A program made the translations under genes and the position numbers. DNA of 64,000 nt, from contig VLTN01000018.1 in the NCBI GenBank assembly GCA_008330645.1, positions 248,001 to 312,000 of the forward strand, written 5' to 3'. This DNA comes from Cafeteria roenbergensis (Eukaryota; Sar; Bigyra; Bicosoecida; Cafeteriaceae). The notes beneath the pieces are model-generated. The model saw only the letters and a list, made by a program, of their open reading frames with translations. It was not told where the DNA came from and made no database searches. Below, in pieces: positions 48,780-59,094 of the stretch (positions are counted from its first letter, which is position 1; every line of letters begins with the position of its first letter).

Positions 48780-51700
48780 ATGGCGGCGCGTGGCACCCCC
48801 CCTGGCGAGGACCAGCGCACAGCGATGCTTGCGCTGCAGTCGGCGTTTGGGACGCAGGTGAAGCGGGCTGTGGCGCTGGCCATGTGCCACCGCAAGGCTC
48901 CGGCCTTCCTTGACAGCACACTCAGCTTTCGGCTGGAAGCTGCAAGAGCGCGTGGATGGCAAGTGCGCACCGAGCCAAGCATGGCAGTCAGCGCTGTCCG
49001 AGTTGTGCTGCAGGGTGTCCAGTTTGGTGGGCTTCCTCCGCTCCCAGAGCCTTCCCAGGCGAGCCCGCGCAGCACTGGACGGGTGCACTTGGCTGTGCTG
49101 GCAGTCTTCGCGCCCCTGCCCGCCAGCAGCGGGAGGGACAGCATGGCCCTCAGGCAGGTAGTGGTGCTCCGGTCGCAGGGCGAGGGCGAGGGCGAGGCGG
49201 CGGCAATGGATGCCGCTGCAGTGACGGCGGTGGTGTCGCGGGCTGACCTCTGGGCTCGCAGCCTCGAGCTCCGCCTGGCTGTCGTGGTCTTGCCCCGGCA
49301 CGAGCCCCCCGTGGTTGGCGGTTGCGAGGCGAGCTCTTCGGCGCCGGCCGGCCCGAGTCCCGAGCACGTCGGGCCCTTCGTCCGTGCTCTGCGCTCCGAG
49401 CTGTGGCGGGCGCTGCCGCCCTCCTCGGGCTCCGCGGCCGGAGACTTTGGGCAGGAGGCTCTGCTTGCAGACAACCCTGGAGTCCGGCAGGCCGCGTCCT
49501 TTGCCACTTCGCAGCCCGTGGCGCTCTCCGCGGGGGCATGGGCTGGCATGCTGGCCTCTGCGGCTGAGGCGGCTTCAGGCGTGGCTGTGGAGGCTGCGGA
49601 CTCGATGACGGTTCGTGTGGGCCAAGGGTCGCCCCGCGTCGGCATTCGGGGCCCCGCGTGGGAGTCCTCTTTGGCGCAGTGCAGCGCGTCGTCGCCGCCC
49701 GGATCCCCGCTGCAAGGGGGAGCCGTGCGCGTGGCCGCAGCAGTCGTCGACGTCGCGGTGCCCCCCCGCCTCAACAAGGAGGCCCTGGCTCTGCACGCCG
49801 TCCACGGCCGCGACGCCTACGGCATCCCCCGCCGCCGGGACGGCATTCGCTGCGGCGTGCCGTTCCGTCTGCCCGCGCCCGCGCCGACGGAGGACGCGCG
49901 CTGCGTGTGGACGCTGCGGGCCGGCCAGCACGAGCGCCGACAGATCGTCCTCGGCTGGTCATGCGGCCTCTGCGGGGCCTCCGTGGCGTCGTGCGCGGGC
50001 CTGGAGGCCCACAGCAAGGCCTGGCACGACGACGTCACCATCAAATGTCGCCGGCTGGACGCGGCAGACGTGTCGCCGGAGCTGCGTGCGCCGACCACGG
50101 ACACTGTCCTTTACCACGTGCTGGTCACGCCGGAGCCTGCCAGGCCTGCAGAGCCAGCCGCCCTTTCCGCTGCCGGCCATCGGGGCCCGGCGCTCCCCGT
50201 GGCCAGCCCGCGAGCAAGGCTGCCCCCGAAGAACGTGCGCCAGCGGCAGCGCGGGCGCCGCGACGAGGAGGACGACGAAGACGAGGATGACGACTCCCAG
50301 GATGGCAGTGGCGACAGCGTCGACGAGCAAGGTGGCAGCGCGGCCGCCGAAGCGGCCGGCCCGGCGGCCCGTTCCGGGGAGGAGCCTGGCGAGGCCTCCC
50401 GAGCTGCGAGCTCCCCATCGCGTGGGAGAGGAGGTGCCAGGGCAGGAGGACCCGCTTCCCGGTCTGCTCGTCGCTCGCTGGCTGCCCGGGCGCCACCCAA
50501 GCGCGACCAAGGCGGCACCAATATTTACGACAGCCCGAGCCACAGCGGGGACGCCGAGGAAGACGACGCGAAGCTTCCCGCATCACGCGAGGCCGCGCCC
50601 GCCTCGCCTGCCGGAAGGCGTCGCGCGAATCTGGCCAAGGCGGCTGATCGCCCCAGCCCGGGGCCATCGGCTCTTGGCCGCCGTGTCACTCGAGGCGCTG
50701 CGACAAGCGGCAGCCGGCCTCGTGACGGCGAGGGGATGCGCCACCCGGCTTCGGCTCAGGAGCTCTTCGCTGCGCTGAAGCACACCTCCATGGCCCGGGT
50801 GCCCGGCTTTCGGCAGCACGGCCAGCCCTGTGACAGCGCACCGGCGACGACACGAGGCTTCGTCTGGCACGCGCGGGAGGCGGGTGCCGGCGCCCGGGCC
50901 GCCCGTTCCCGCGCTGTGGCGCGCCGCGTGTCTCGCCGCATCGCCGAGGCACAGTCGCGATGCGACGCCTTCACAGGCGCGGACATCGCGGCGCTGCACG
51001 GGGCCTTGGACGAGGCCAACGACGAGGAGGAAGACGAGTCCGGGGACAGCGCCGGGCCGAAGCTAGCAGGCGCGGTTGTGGAGCCTGTCGCCGCCTCAGG
51101 CATCGCTGGGGCGGCCGCGCCTTCAGCCACGAGCCTCGCCGCCGCAGGACTGGTGCTGTCCGCAGCGTGCGGCGCCAGCGCTGCTGTGCTCCTCCCGCTG
51201 GCTGACTGTGCTGAGCCAGTCCGCGTTCACAACCACCACCCGCTTTTGGCTTGGCTGACTGCCCCCGCGGACCTGGCTGCCAGACTGCCTTCCGGAAACA
51301 GCGGTTCGGAGGCGCCGGCAGGTGCCGCGCCGACTGCGTCCCCGACGGCATCGGTGTGTTCCGTGGCGCCAACCGCCTCCCGGGCGACTCTGCGTCCCTC
51401 AGCCGGCGTCTCGGCTGCAGTTGCGGCCCCGGCGCGGGCGCACCTCTCGCCGCTGTCGGCAGCGGCAGCGGCAGCGGCGGCAGCGGCTGGGCCCGGAGCG
51501 CAGCTGGTTCGGCCCTACTTCAGAAGCCGCTCCAACGCACCCATCGCACCAGGGGAGGCAGACGACGACAGCGACGACGACGTCAGCGACACCTGGGCCT
51601 TGCACCGGGCTCGCTCGGCCATTGCTCGCTTCGGGGACGTGCAGTCAGCGGAGCGGGAGTTCATGATGCTGTGGTGCGGGTTTGTGGCTCGCTTTCGGCT

Positions 51701-51992
51701 GCTCTCCATGGGGGCCGCCCAGAGGGGCGTTGCGGCCTTCGCTCGAGCCCACGGCGTGACGATCTTGCGCCGGCGGCTTCGAGGCTGCTTCCTGCTGCAC
51801 CTGCTGACGATGTGGGACCAGGGGTGGCTCGAAAGCCCCGCGGTGAGCGCGGCAATGCAGATCGTCGACTCCTACGAGGCCACAGCGCGGCGCCTCGCTC
51901 GGATGGCCCAAGACTGGGCGGCTCCCGTGCAGGAGCCCCAGGCCAAGCGCCGCCCCACTGACCCGGCCCTCGCCCATGGCGAGATTGATTGA
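48780..51992 (+). CDS. SUZ12: SUZ12-like PRC2 subunit (C2H2 finger and VEFS box)
   Basis: 1,070 residues in one exon from the ATG at 48780. A C2H2 finger is visible near residue 395: CGLCGASVASCAGLEAHSKA followed by WH. The C-terminal VEFS box, about residues 905-1025, begins VRPYFRSRSNAPI and has an acidic stretch. It continues with SAEREFMMLWCGFVARFRLL, HGVTILRRRLRGCFLLHLLT and MWDQGWLE, the layout of SUZ12/EMF2/VRN2. SUZ12 is the scaffold that activates the EZH2-type H3K27 methyltransferase in Polycomb repressive complex 2 in the nucleus. Acidic, Ser/Ala-rich disorder separates the finger and VEFS box and makes it longer than the approximately 740-residue animal protein. Only the finger and VEFS box support the call. 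Confidence 0.82.
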   Translation: MAARGTPPGEDQRTAMLALQSAFGTQVKRAVALAMCHRKAPAFLDSTLSFRLEAARARGWQVRTEPSMAVSAVRVVLQGVQFGGLPPLPEPSQASPRSTGRVHLAVLAVFAPLPASSGRDSMALRQVVVLRSQGEGEGEAAAMDAAAVTAVVSRADLWARSLELRLAVVVLPRHEPPVVGGCEASSSAPAGPSPEHVGPFVRALRSELWRALPPSSGSAAGDFGQEALLADNPGVRQAASFATSQPVALSAGAWAGMLASAAEAASGVAVEAADSMTVRVGQGSPRVGIRGPAWESSLAQCSASSPPGSPLQGGAVRVAAAVVDVAVPPRLNKEALALHAVHGRDAYGIPRRRDGIRCGVPFRLPAPAPTEDARCVWTLRAGQHERRQIVLGWSCGLCGASVASCAGLEAHSKAWHDDVTIKCRRLDAADVSPELRAPTTDTVLYHVLVTPEPARPAEPAALSAAGHRGPALPVASPRARLPPKNVRQRQRGRRDEEDDEDEDDDSQDGSGDSVDEQGGSAAAEAAGPAARSGEEPGEASRAASSPSRGRGGARAGGPASRSARRSLAARAPPKRDQGGTNIYDSPSHSGDAEEDDAKLPASREAAPASPAGRRRANLAKAADRPSPGPSALGRRVTRGAATSGSRPRDGEGMRHPASAQELFAALKHTSMARVPGFRQHGQPCDSAPATTRGFVWHAREAGAGARAARSRAVARRVSRRIAEAQSRCDAFTGADIAALHGALDEANDEEEDESGDSAGPKLAGAVVEPVAASGIAGAAAPSATSLAAAGLVLSAACGASAAVLLPLADCAEPVRVHNHHPLLAWLTAPADLAARLPSGNSGSEAPAGAAPTASPTASVCSVAPTASRATLRPSAGVSAAVAAPARAHLSPLSAAAAAAAAAAGPGAQLVRPYFRSRSNAPIAPGEADDDSDDDVSDTWALHRARSAIARFGDVQSAEREFMMLWCGFVARFRLLSMGAAQRGVAAFARAHGVTILRRRLRGCFLLHLLTMWDQGWLESPAVSAAMQIVDSYEATARRLARMAQDWAAPVQEPQAKRRPTDPALAHGEID

Positions 51993-52273
51993 CGCATGCG
52001 ATGCAGGCACCACGGGTTAGCAGCGCGTTTGTCGGCGTTTGCAGCTGCGGCCGTCAACCCCAGACCTGCAACCGCACATTGCTCTGCGCGCCCGTACCAC
52101 GCACTCGTGTGACTCACACAGCTGCCTTCCACCCGGGGGCAGCGGGTCCAGGCCCGAGTCGGGCCCAAGCCGCCCCTCTCCGCCGTTCGGCTGGTGCCAG
52201 GGCTCGGCATTGTGCGAGTGGCGGCAGCGAGCCGCAAGTGCTCCGGCCTCGGCGTGCTGGCGTGCTGCGCGGC

Positions 52274-55200
52274 ATGTTCGAGCCAATGGCCACAGGCCTG
52301 GACACCGCTGGCATCCGGTTTGATTTTGCAAGGTGAGGCGCGCGTTTCTCGTGGCGCCAAGCTCGGCACGCGCGGTTGCGAGTCGAAAAACAGGAACAAC
52401 CCAGAATGGGTTCTGGCTTTTGCGGCGCCAAGGCTGCTCCTCGTGCCGAGTCTCCGCCTTAGCCCTCCATCCTTCGCAGGCAGGTGGCTGCTCACAGCGG
52501 GTGCGTAAATGCCACCGCCTTTTCGCGGGACGGGCGGCTGCTTGCGAGCTCCGGGGACGACGGTCGCGTCCTTGTCCACCACGTCGCTGACCTACTGTCC
52601 GGCACGGGAGAGCCAAGCGTCGCGATGCGTGGCAGCCTGAGCCACTGCGCGAATGTGTTCCATGCTGAGTTCGACCCTGCGGGGGAGCGAATCCTTACGG
52701 GCGCGCTCGACGGCTCGGTGGCGGTGCACGAAGTCGCTGGCGGGCTCGGTGCGGACCGCGTCATGCCCGGCCATGGTGACCGTGTGCACACCAACGCGGT
52801 GCACGCCGTCTGCTGGGTTGACATCATCTCATCCGGGGCGAGCTGGGCCAAGGCTCCGGGCAGGCTGTTTGCCTCTGGGTCTGCGGACGGCACAATTGGA
52901 CTGTTCGACACTCGGGAGGGGTGGGATTGCCGTCCTGCCGAGCGCATCGCAACTGGGTCGCCGGTCCACGGGATGGCCGCCCACCCGAGCATGCCGTGGT
53001 ACCTGGCTGCTGCAACCAAGGACGCTGGGCTCATGGTGTTTGACCTGCGGATGACGCTGGGGCCGGGCCGGCTGCTCCCGAGCGGCGGTTGGGACGCCAT
53101 GCGCCCCTCACTCTTTGACGCTGCCCGTGAGCGGGTCGCGGACGAGGAGCTGTACAGGGCAGCGCCGGCGCGGAGCCCGACCGCCCTGCGCCACGAACGC
53201 CTGCGGCCAGTCGGCATCTACGACCTTTCATCGTTGTACGGCCGACCGTTCGGCGACCGGCCGGTGCAAAACGAAGGCAGCCACGCCTGGGGCGAGGTGG
53301 CTCCGCCTCCAGCCTTCGCAGGGCGCCACCGCATCGTCCCGACATCGGACGGGTGCTTCAGGGCCGTGCCGGTCGTGCGGCCCTGGGAGGGCGGCAGTGT
53401 CGCAGGAGCGGGTGCCCCGCCGCGCCCGGAGTCGCTGAGGGCGGCATGCAGCAGCAACGCGTGGACCCTGCTGCGCGAGTCGGCCGCGCACCGTGACACT
53501 TTGGCCCGTTTTCTCAACGAGCGGCGAGGACGCGTGAACCTCTCCGGCCTGTCCGCGGCCTCGAGCGAATCGGCTTGCGGGAGCTTGCTTGCGGCGGCTC
53601 TGGACGAGCGCCCCCCCGTCGTGCTGCCGTTCGACACGGTCAATTGGAGTCCGTTGCTTGTCTGTCAGAGCGACACGTTCGTGTCTGCCGTCACGCACAA
53701 ATCTGCAGGCTTCGTGCGGGGCGACGGCTGGGCAGTTCAAGGAGACCCGCGGCGCCGAGCCGACACGCTGTTTGTCGCCCAAGGCAGTGACACCATGGGC
53801 ATTCACATCTGGCCCATCCCTCGCGACATCCTCCGGCAGTCGCCATGCGCGTACTCGTCTGACGGCACGGACTGCAGGGTTGTTTTGCCTTCCAGGGAAG
53901 CAGAGGGCGAGCTTCCTGAGCATCGACGTGGCGACGGGCTTGGCCAGCCGGTTTGCCCGCGCGGTTTTGAGCAGCGCCCGGAGTATTGGGCCTCGGTCTC
54001 TCCCGACAGCCGCATGCTGTGCGGGGTTCTTCCGCCAGCGAGCAGCGCCGCTGCGCGTTCTCAAACGAGCTCCGCGGAGACGCGGACCTCCGGCAGGGCA
54101 ACTTCTGCAGCTGCTGCAGCAGCTCAGGTCTCATCATCCTCTTGGAGTGACGGGTTGCCCCCCTCCACACCCGACCCTTCCCGCAAAGTGGCGTGGGTTG
54201 CATCGGAGGCAGCCGTGCTGCGAGGTCATAGAAGCTGCCCGAACCAGGTCTGCCAGCACCCTTCTCTTCCCCTGCTGGTGTCCAACGGCGTCGAGCGGCG
54301 GATTTGGCTGTGGTCCACTCGGCCGTTTGTGGAACACGGAGGCTTGCTGCGATTTGCGAGCGCGGGTCAATCCTCGCGCGAGCGTCCAAGCGACGGGGGC
54401 GCGGAGGGGCTGCCGGACGGCTGGCCAGCGTTTGGAGATGGGCGTGCAGTGCTCGCCGGCTCTCCGAAAGTGGCTGCAGGGCAAGCTGCAGCGGCAGCCG
54501 ATCGAGCAGGTCGTGGCGTCGCAGAGCAGCGGACGCTGGAACGCGATGCATCGGCGTCCGCGAGTGTTGTCGACGCCCTGGCTCGCAGGGAGGTCGCTGG
54601 GGCGTGCGGTCGAAGGCTCGGCGGCCGACTCTATCGTCGGCGCACCCAGCGCCCGATCCCCGCCGTCGCCTCGCGTGCGCCCTCGACGACTGCCAGTCCA
54701 TGCTCGGATGGCGCCGCTGGCGACGCGACCATCGTACCTTGGGACGACGGCTCGCTGCAGCACCTGCCCGCCGACGATCACGACCTGGTGCGCGTTGTCA
54801 TGGACTCCGCCTTCCTCGAGCCCAGGCGGTGTGGCAGCAGGACGAAAGTGTCCTGTGCGACGGACGAGTGGAGGCAAAGGCGCCGGCAGGGCCTCTTCGA
54901 CGTTGCTCGAACGTGGTTGAGGCGCAGTTCTGGCAGCGCCGCCCTCCCGATCGGGCATGGCTGGAATCGGGAAGCAGTGTCCTTGCCTGCTCGTGCGACG
55001 CCTCGGTCTGGCATGCTGGAGGCCCCGTTCTTGCTGTCCGAACGCTTGAGGTCCAACCCAACCACGGCAGTTCAGTGGGTCAAAAATCCCCCTCCCTTTC
55101 TGGTCAACAGCTTAGGATTTCGTCCAGACGCGTCCTGGGCAGCCCGATTCCGGGAAGCGGCGCCCCGCTCTCGTTTTCCGGGCTTGGTCCGCGAGAGTAC

Positions 55201-56128
55201 CGACACAATCCGGGCGTTTCGCTCCCTCGTCCTGGATTCGGTCCCAACGGCAGCATCAAGGACGATGTGGGCTCTGGACGGGCCCAGTGACTTGCTGGGC
55301 GCAGGGGGAGGTCGCACGGTCCACTTTTCAGGCTTTGCCGGCGCCATCAATCCCTGGGCGGTGATCGACACTACCGACCGGATTCCTTGGGTGCCCGGGT
55401 CGATGAGCCCCATGTCACGCGCGCCCTCAGCCTCCACGCCCGAGCGTCTCCTTCGGTGGATGGAAAGCGCCCTCGCGACTCGCCGGGCGGGCGCCTTGCA
55501 GCTCTCCGATCACCTGGCGCCGATGAATCCGCTCCAGCAAGGCGCCACATGCCGGAGAAAGCGCGCTGCGCCCGAGGAGGATGGCCCAGCGCACCCGCGC
55601 CCTCCGGTAGCCAAGGCGGCGGCTTTGGCTGCGGGAAGCATCAAGTCGTGCCGCCGCCGGCTACGAGACATGTGGCTGTCGCCAGGGCAGCCAGCAACGG
55701 CGCCGATGATCCGAACCGTGCTGGTCGGCGGCCGCTCGTGCGACCCCTCCAGGATCGCAGGTCTCAACGTCTGCGGGACCACATCGCTGTCACGAGGCCC
55801 TGTGGAGTGCCTGGCCCGAGGTGCCGCCAGGCCCAGCATTGCCCCGCCGGCAGCCAATGCCGCTGCGGAGTCCAGCGCGCCAGAGGATGTCGAGCCTGGC
55901 AGGCTGCTGTCGGTGGCAGTGACAGAGCATTCTGAGACCCCTGTCCCCGTGCCGACGGAGGCTGAGAAGTTGGTCGATACTCGCGAGCTGCCGGAGGACG
56001 ACATCTTCGCCATGCTGCGGGTGCTGGGGCTGCCGCTGCAGGATGAGCACGCTGGCTGGGGCCCTGGTTCAGACGAATACGACAGCAGCAGCGATTCGGC
56101 CCTTGAGGCCGAATCCAGCGAGGGCTGA
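52274..56128 (+). CDS. DCAF5-like WD40 protein
   Basis: Exon 1, 52274-52332 (MFEPMATGLDTAGIRFDFA), joins exon 2, 52480-56128, through split codon AG|G across intron GTGAGG...TTCGCAG. The protein is 1,235 residues. WD repeats start at residue 22 with AAHSGCVNATAFSRDGRLLA then SSGDDGRVLVHHV. They continue with FHAEFDPAGERILTGALDGS, LFASGSADGTIGLFDTREG and PVHGMAAHPSMPWYLAAATK. A separate repeat near residue 600, VLRGHRSCPNQVCQHPSLPL then LVSNGVERRIWLWS, mirrors the distal repeat of DCAF5, a substrate receptor for CUL4-DDB1 ubiquitin ligases. Thus the propeller is interrupted by long insertions. The C-terminal 500 residues show no known domain and end acidic. The related DCAF6/DCAF8 subfamilies are the alternatives. 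Confidence 0.72.
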
Positions 56129-56507
56129 GGACAGCCAGGCCAGATTTCGGTGCGTTCCCGCCAGGCAGTGACGGCCGCGGACCCAAGGTGAAGACTTGGC
56201 AGCGCTGGTTGCAGTGGCACACAAATCCCAAACCAAGGCGAGCTCCAAACCCGCTGCGATGCCGCCCCTCCATTGGCAGCGCCCCCCCCCCCCGCCCCCG
56301 CCTCTTTAACACACAGGCGCGCCAGTGCGGGGTGGTGCCTGCGTTGCCCTGAACACCGTCCTTTGACCGGCCGGCTGGGAGTTGCTGTTTGGAGCGAGGC
56401 GGCGGTGGCGGAGCTTGGCCGCCGTCGGGACGAGTAGAGCCGCTCCGCATGGGCGCAAGCCAGCCGGCCTCACTCCAGTCCCTGACCAGGCCCGAGGCTC
56501 GAAGGCG
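56129..56507. promoter_or_regulatory. Intergenic region upstream of ArgJ gene
   Basis: 379 bp. A C-run of about 17 bases at 56283-56299 is followed by CCTCTTTAACACAC. The run may be a polymorphic homopolymer. No coding signal is seen. Confidence 0.35.
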
Positions 56508-58276
56508 ATGGCTCTTGCTTCCGGAAGAGTCGCAGTCGTAGCGCGTGCTCTCAGGCGGCGCGGGGTGCCCTCGGCGGCTCGCGGCCTGGCCTCGCGGGCT
56601 CACGATCCCGACGCTGAGGTTTTCGAGAGCGCGGACGAGCACCGCGCCTTCCTTGCGACCAGGGCTGCGCTCCCAGACGGGTTCCGCACGGCCACCGCGT
56701 CATTCCCCTTCGAGCCAGTGGAGCTGGCGCGGGGCAAGAAGACCCGGATGTCGCTGACGGCCATTGTGCTCGACGAGCCCACCGAGGCGTTTGCCGGCGT
56801 TTTCACGCAGAACGCCTTCCCGGGCCACCCGGTGCGCGTGGGGCGCCGCAGGCTGAAGGAGGAGGCCCTCTCTGCCATTGTGATCAACAACAAGATCTCG
56901 AACGTCGGAGCTCCCGGCGGGGAGGCCGACTCCGAGGCCGTGTGCGCCGCTTTTGCCCACGAGATGGGCACCGGTGACGGCACGTCCGTGATCCCCTGCT
57001 CGACCGGGATCATCGGCTGGCGCTTGCCCGTGGACGACATGACGGCGGCCATCCCTGCCCTTGTGGACGAGCTTCAGGGCGGCACCGGGCTCCCGCTTGC
57101 CATGGGCATCATGACCACGGACATGTACCCGAAGCTGCGCTCGGTGACGCTCGAGCCGGCTGCGGAGGGCGAGCCGCCCGTCCGCGTGATGGGCGTGGCC
57201 AAGGGCGCCGGCATGGTGGAGCCCAACCTCGCGACGATGCTCGTGTACATTCTCACCGACGCCGACATTTCGCGGGAGCAGCTCCGCGCTGCGCTGCCCG
57301 CAGCGGCGCACTCGTCCTTCAACTGCCTCAGCGTGGATGGAGACCAGTCCACGAGCGACACCCTTATTGCCGCCGCCAGCGGCCGGCGCCGTCTCCCCGG
57401 TGCCACCGACGAAGAGCGCGCGGCCGCCTTCCAGAGCGCGCTGCAGGAGGTGTGCGATGCCCTCTCGATGGACGTCGTTCGCAACGGCGAGGGAGTGCAG
57501 CACGTCATGCGCGTCAACGTGCTTGGCGCCGCGACCGAGGTGAGAGGCTTTGCTGGTTGTGCCGTGCTGCAGGACTGGATGCTCTCCGCAGCGGCTGTTC
57601 CCAGCGCGACGCTCCTGAGAGCACCAGCGCTGCCCCCCCCGTTGAGCCTCGGTGGATTGCCTGGCCCGCCCGCAACAATCGCGTGAGCGATTGCTTGGCC
57701 TCGTTCGTTACGCCCTTTCCCTCCTCCTCGGACTGTGCCACCTGCCGTTCGCAGCCTCTGGCACGCCGCATCGGCAAGAAGCTGGTCAACTCTCTGTTGG
57801 TCAAGACCGCGGTGGCCGGGAACGACCCGAACGTGGGGAGGCTCGTGATGGCGGTTGGCAACGGACTCTCCGAGGCAGCAGCGGCCGGGGACCAGATCGA
57901 CACGGAGGCGATCACGTCCCGCATGCGCATTTCCGTTGGGGGCTGCGTGCTGTTCGAGGACGGCAAGTTTGTCATCGACGGAAGCGTGGAAAAGGAGGTG
58001 CACGACCACCTCATGAAGGCGTGGCTCTGGGAGAGCGTCCCCCAAATCACCAGCACTCCCGTTCCTGTGGACACGTCTGTTGGAGACGAGAGCCGCCCGC
58101 CGGCCTGGTTCGTGCGCGGCAACGGGGTCTCGTACCAAGTGCCGGTTGACTTCCCTCGGCACCAGCGCTGCGTGGAAATCGAGGTCGACCTGGCTAGCGG
58201 CGAGGAGACCTGCACGGTGCTGGGCAACGACCTGACGCACGAGTATGTGTCCGTGAATGCCGACTACCGCTCGTGA
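56508..58276 (+). CDS. argJ: Mitochondrial ornithine/glutamate N-acetyltransferase ArgJ
   Basis: Exons 56508-57539 and 57755-58276 join in phase 0 (GAATE to PLARRIGKKL) across intron GTGAGA...TTCGCAG, giving 517 residues. Residues 1-30 (VAVVARALRRRGVPSAARGL) form a mitochondrial presequence. Family motifs are complete: VFTQNAFPGHPV, IVINNKISNVG, VIPCSTGIIGWRLP, MTTDMYPK, and GAGMVEPNLATML, where Ala242-Thr243 is the self-cleavage site and Thr243 the nucleophile. FNCLSVDGDQSTSDT, GEGVQHVMRVNVLGA, VKTAVAGNDPNVGRL and the terminal VSVNADYRS follow. ArgJ transfers acetyl from N-acetylornithine to glutamate in the cyclic arginine pathway. Some substitutions (for example NLATML for NMATML) are mild. 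Self-processing into two subunits is expected from the family. Confidence 0.95.
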
Positions 58277-59094
58277 GCTGCGTGATCTGGCCTGCATGGC
58301 GGTCAGGCCAGCGTGCTCTGCCAGGCAACTGCCCGCCGCTTGCCGAAGCTGCAGACTGCCCCCACCGCCCCCCCCCCCACTCCCGCGTGCACGCACTGCC
58401 TCGTCGGAACACCGGCAGGCGTAGGCAGTGACGGACGCACGCAGCCCGCCGCCCCCGTTGCGCCCCTTGCTTCCCCCAGTCAGCCTCGCCGAGGGCTCAC
58501 GCACGCGCTGAGCGGCTCGCAATTCCATGTCGGACAAAGCAGGTGCGCGCGGCAGCCGGCCGGGCGCTCGCGCAGCGGCTGCCCGTGGCCTTCGCGGACT
58601 TGCATCTGCGCGAGTGCCTGGGGAACGGGGCTTTGCGGGACTCTGCGATCTTTGTGGCCAGAGGGGAGGCGGCGGGGTATGGCCAGGCGTTTCTCGTCGC
58701 GCCGTCTTGACCGAGCGCCTCGTCGCCGCTGCCCGAAGCTGCCGCCTCGCTCCCTTGCGCGCTTCGCCCGCCAGCCGCAGGCCGGCTTCGAAAGAACCGG
58801 GAGACGACCGGGTCTGCCGCGCTGCTGCGTCGTGCACGGGCAGCTTCTGGCGATGCCAGCGTGAGAATCGCTCGGTGAATGCGTTGAGGCGCTGGGGCGA
58901 CGGCATGTGCGGGCACGGCCCGCTTGGCTGCGGGCCAGGGCCCCCGCCCCTGAGCACGCGCTGCGGTGCCTTCCGTCGCTGTCAGGTGCCTTCCGAGCTC
59001 AGCCGCGGCCCGCAAGGGCTGGCAGCCGGTTGAGTCTCGACTCCCGCACCTGCTGCCCGTCTCCTTTGCCGTGTTTGCACGACTTGCCCTGCAG
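58277..59094 (+). other. Possible 5' exons and intron of the IQ-repeat gene
   Basis: After ArgJ there is no ATG-led gene with good coding bias. In frame with the downstream IQ gene, about 58540-58695 has strong GC third-base bias and reads RALAQRLPVAFADLHLREC then LGNGALRDSAIFVARGEAAG, so it is probably an exon. A pyrimidine-rich CCCCAG at about 58475-58480 could be its acceptor. ATG 58295 or 58527 could supply a start, but neither joins cleanly. The rest looks intronic. Confidence 0.35.

Noticed and set aside
58527-59033. 168-codon plus-strand frame from ATG 58527
   Set aside because: Poor third-base bias. A different frame over the same bases shows the coding bias.
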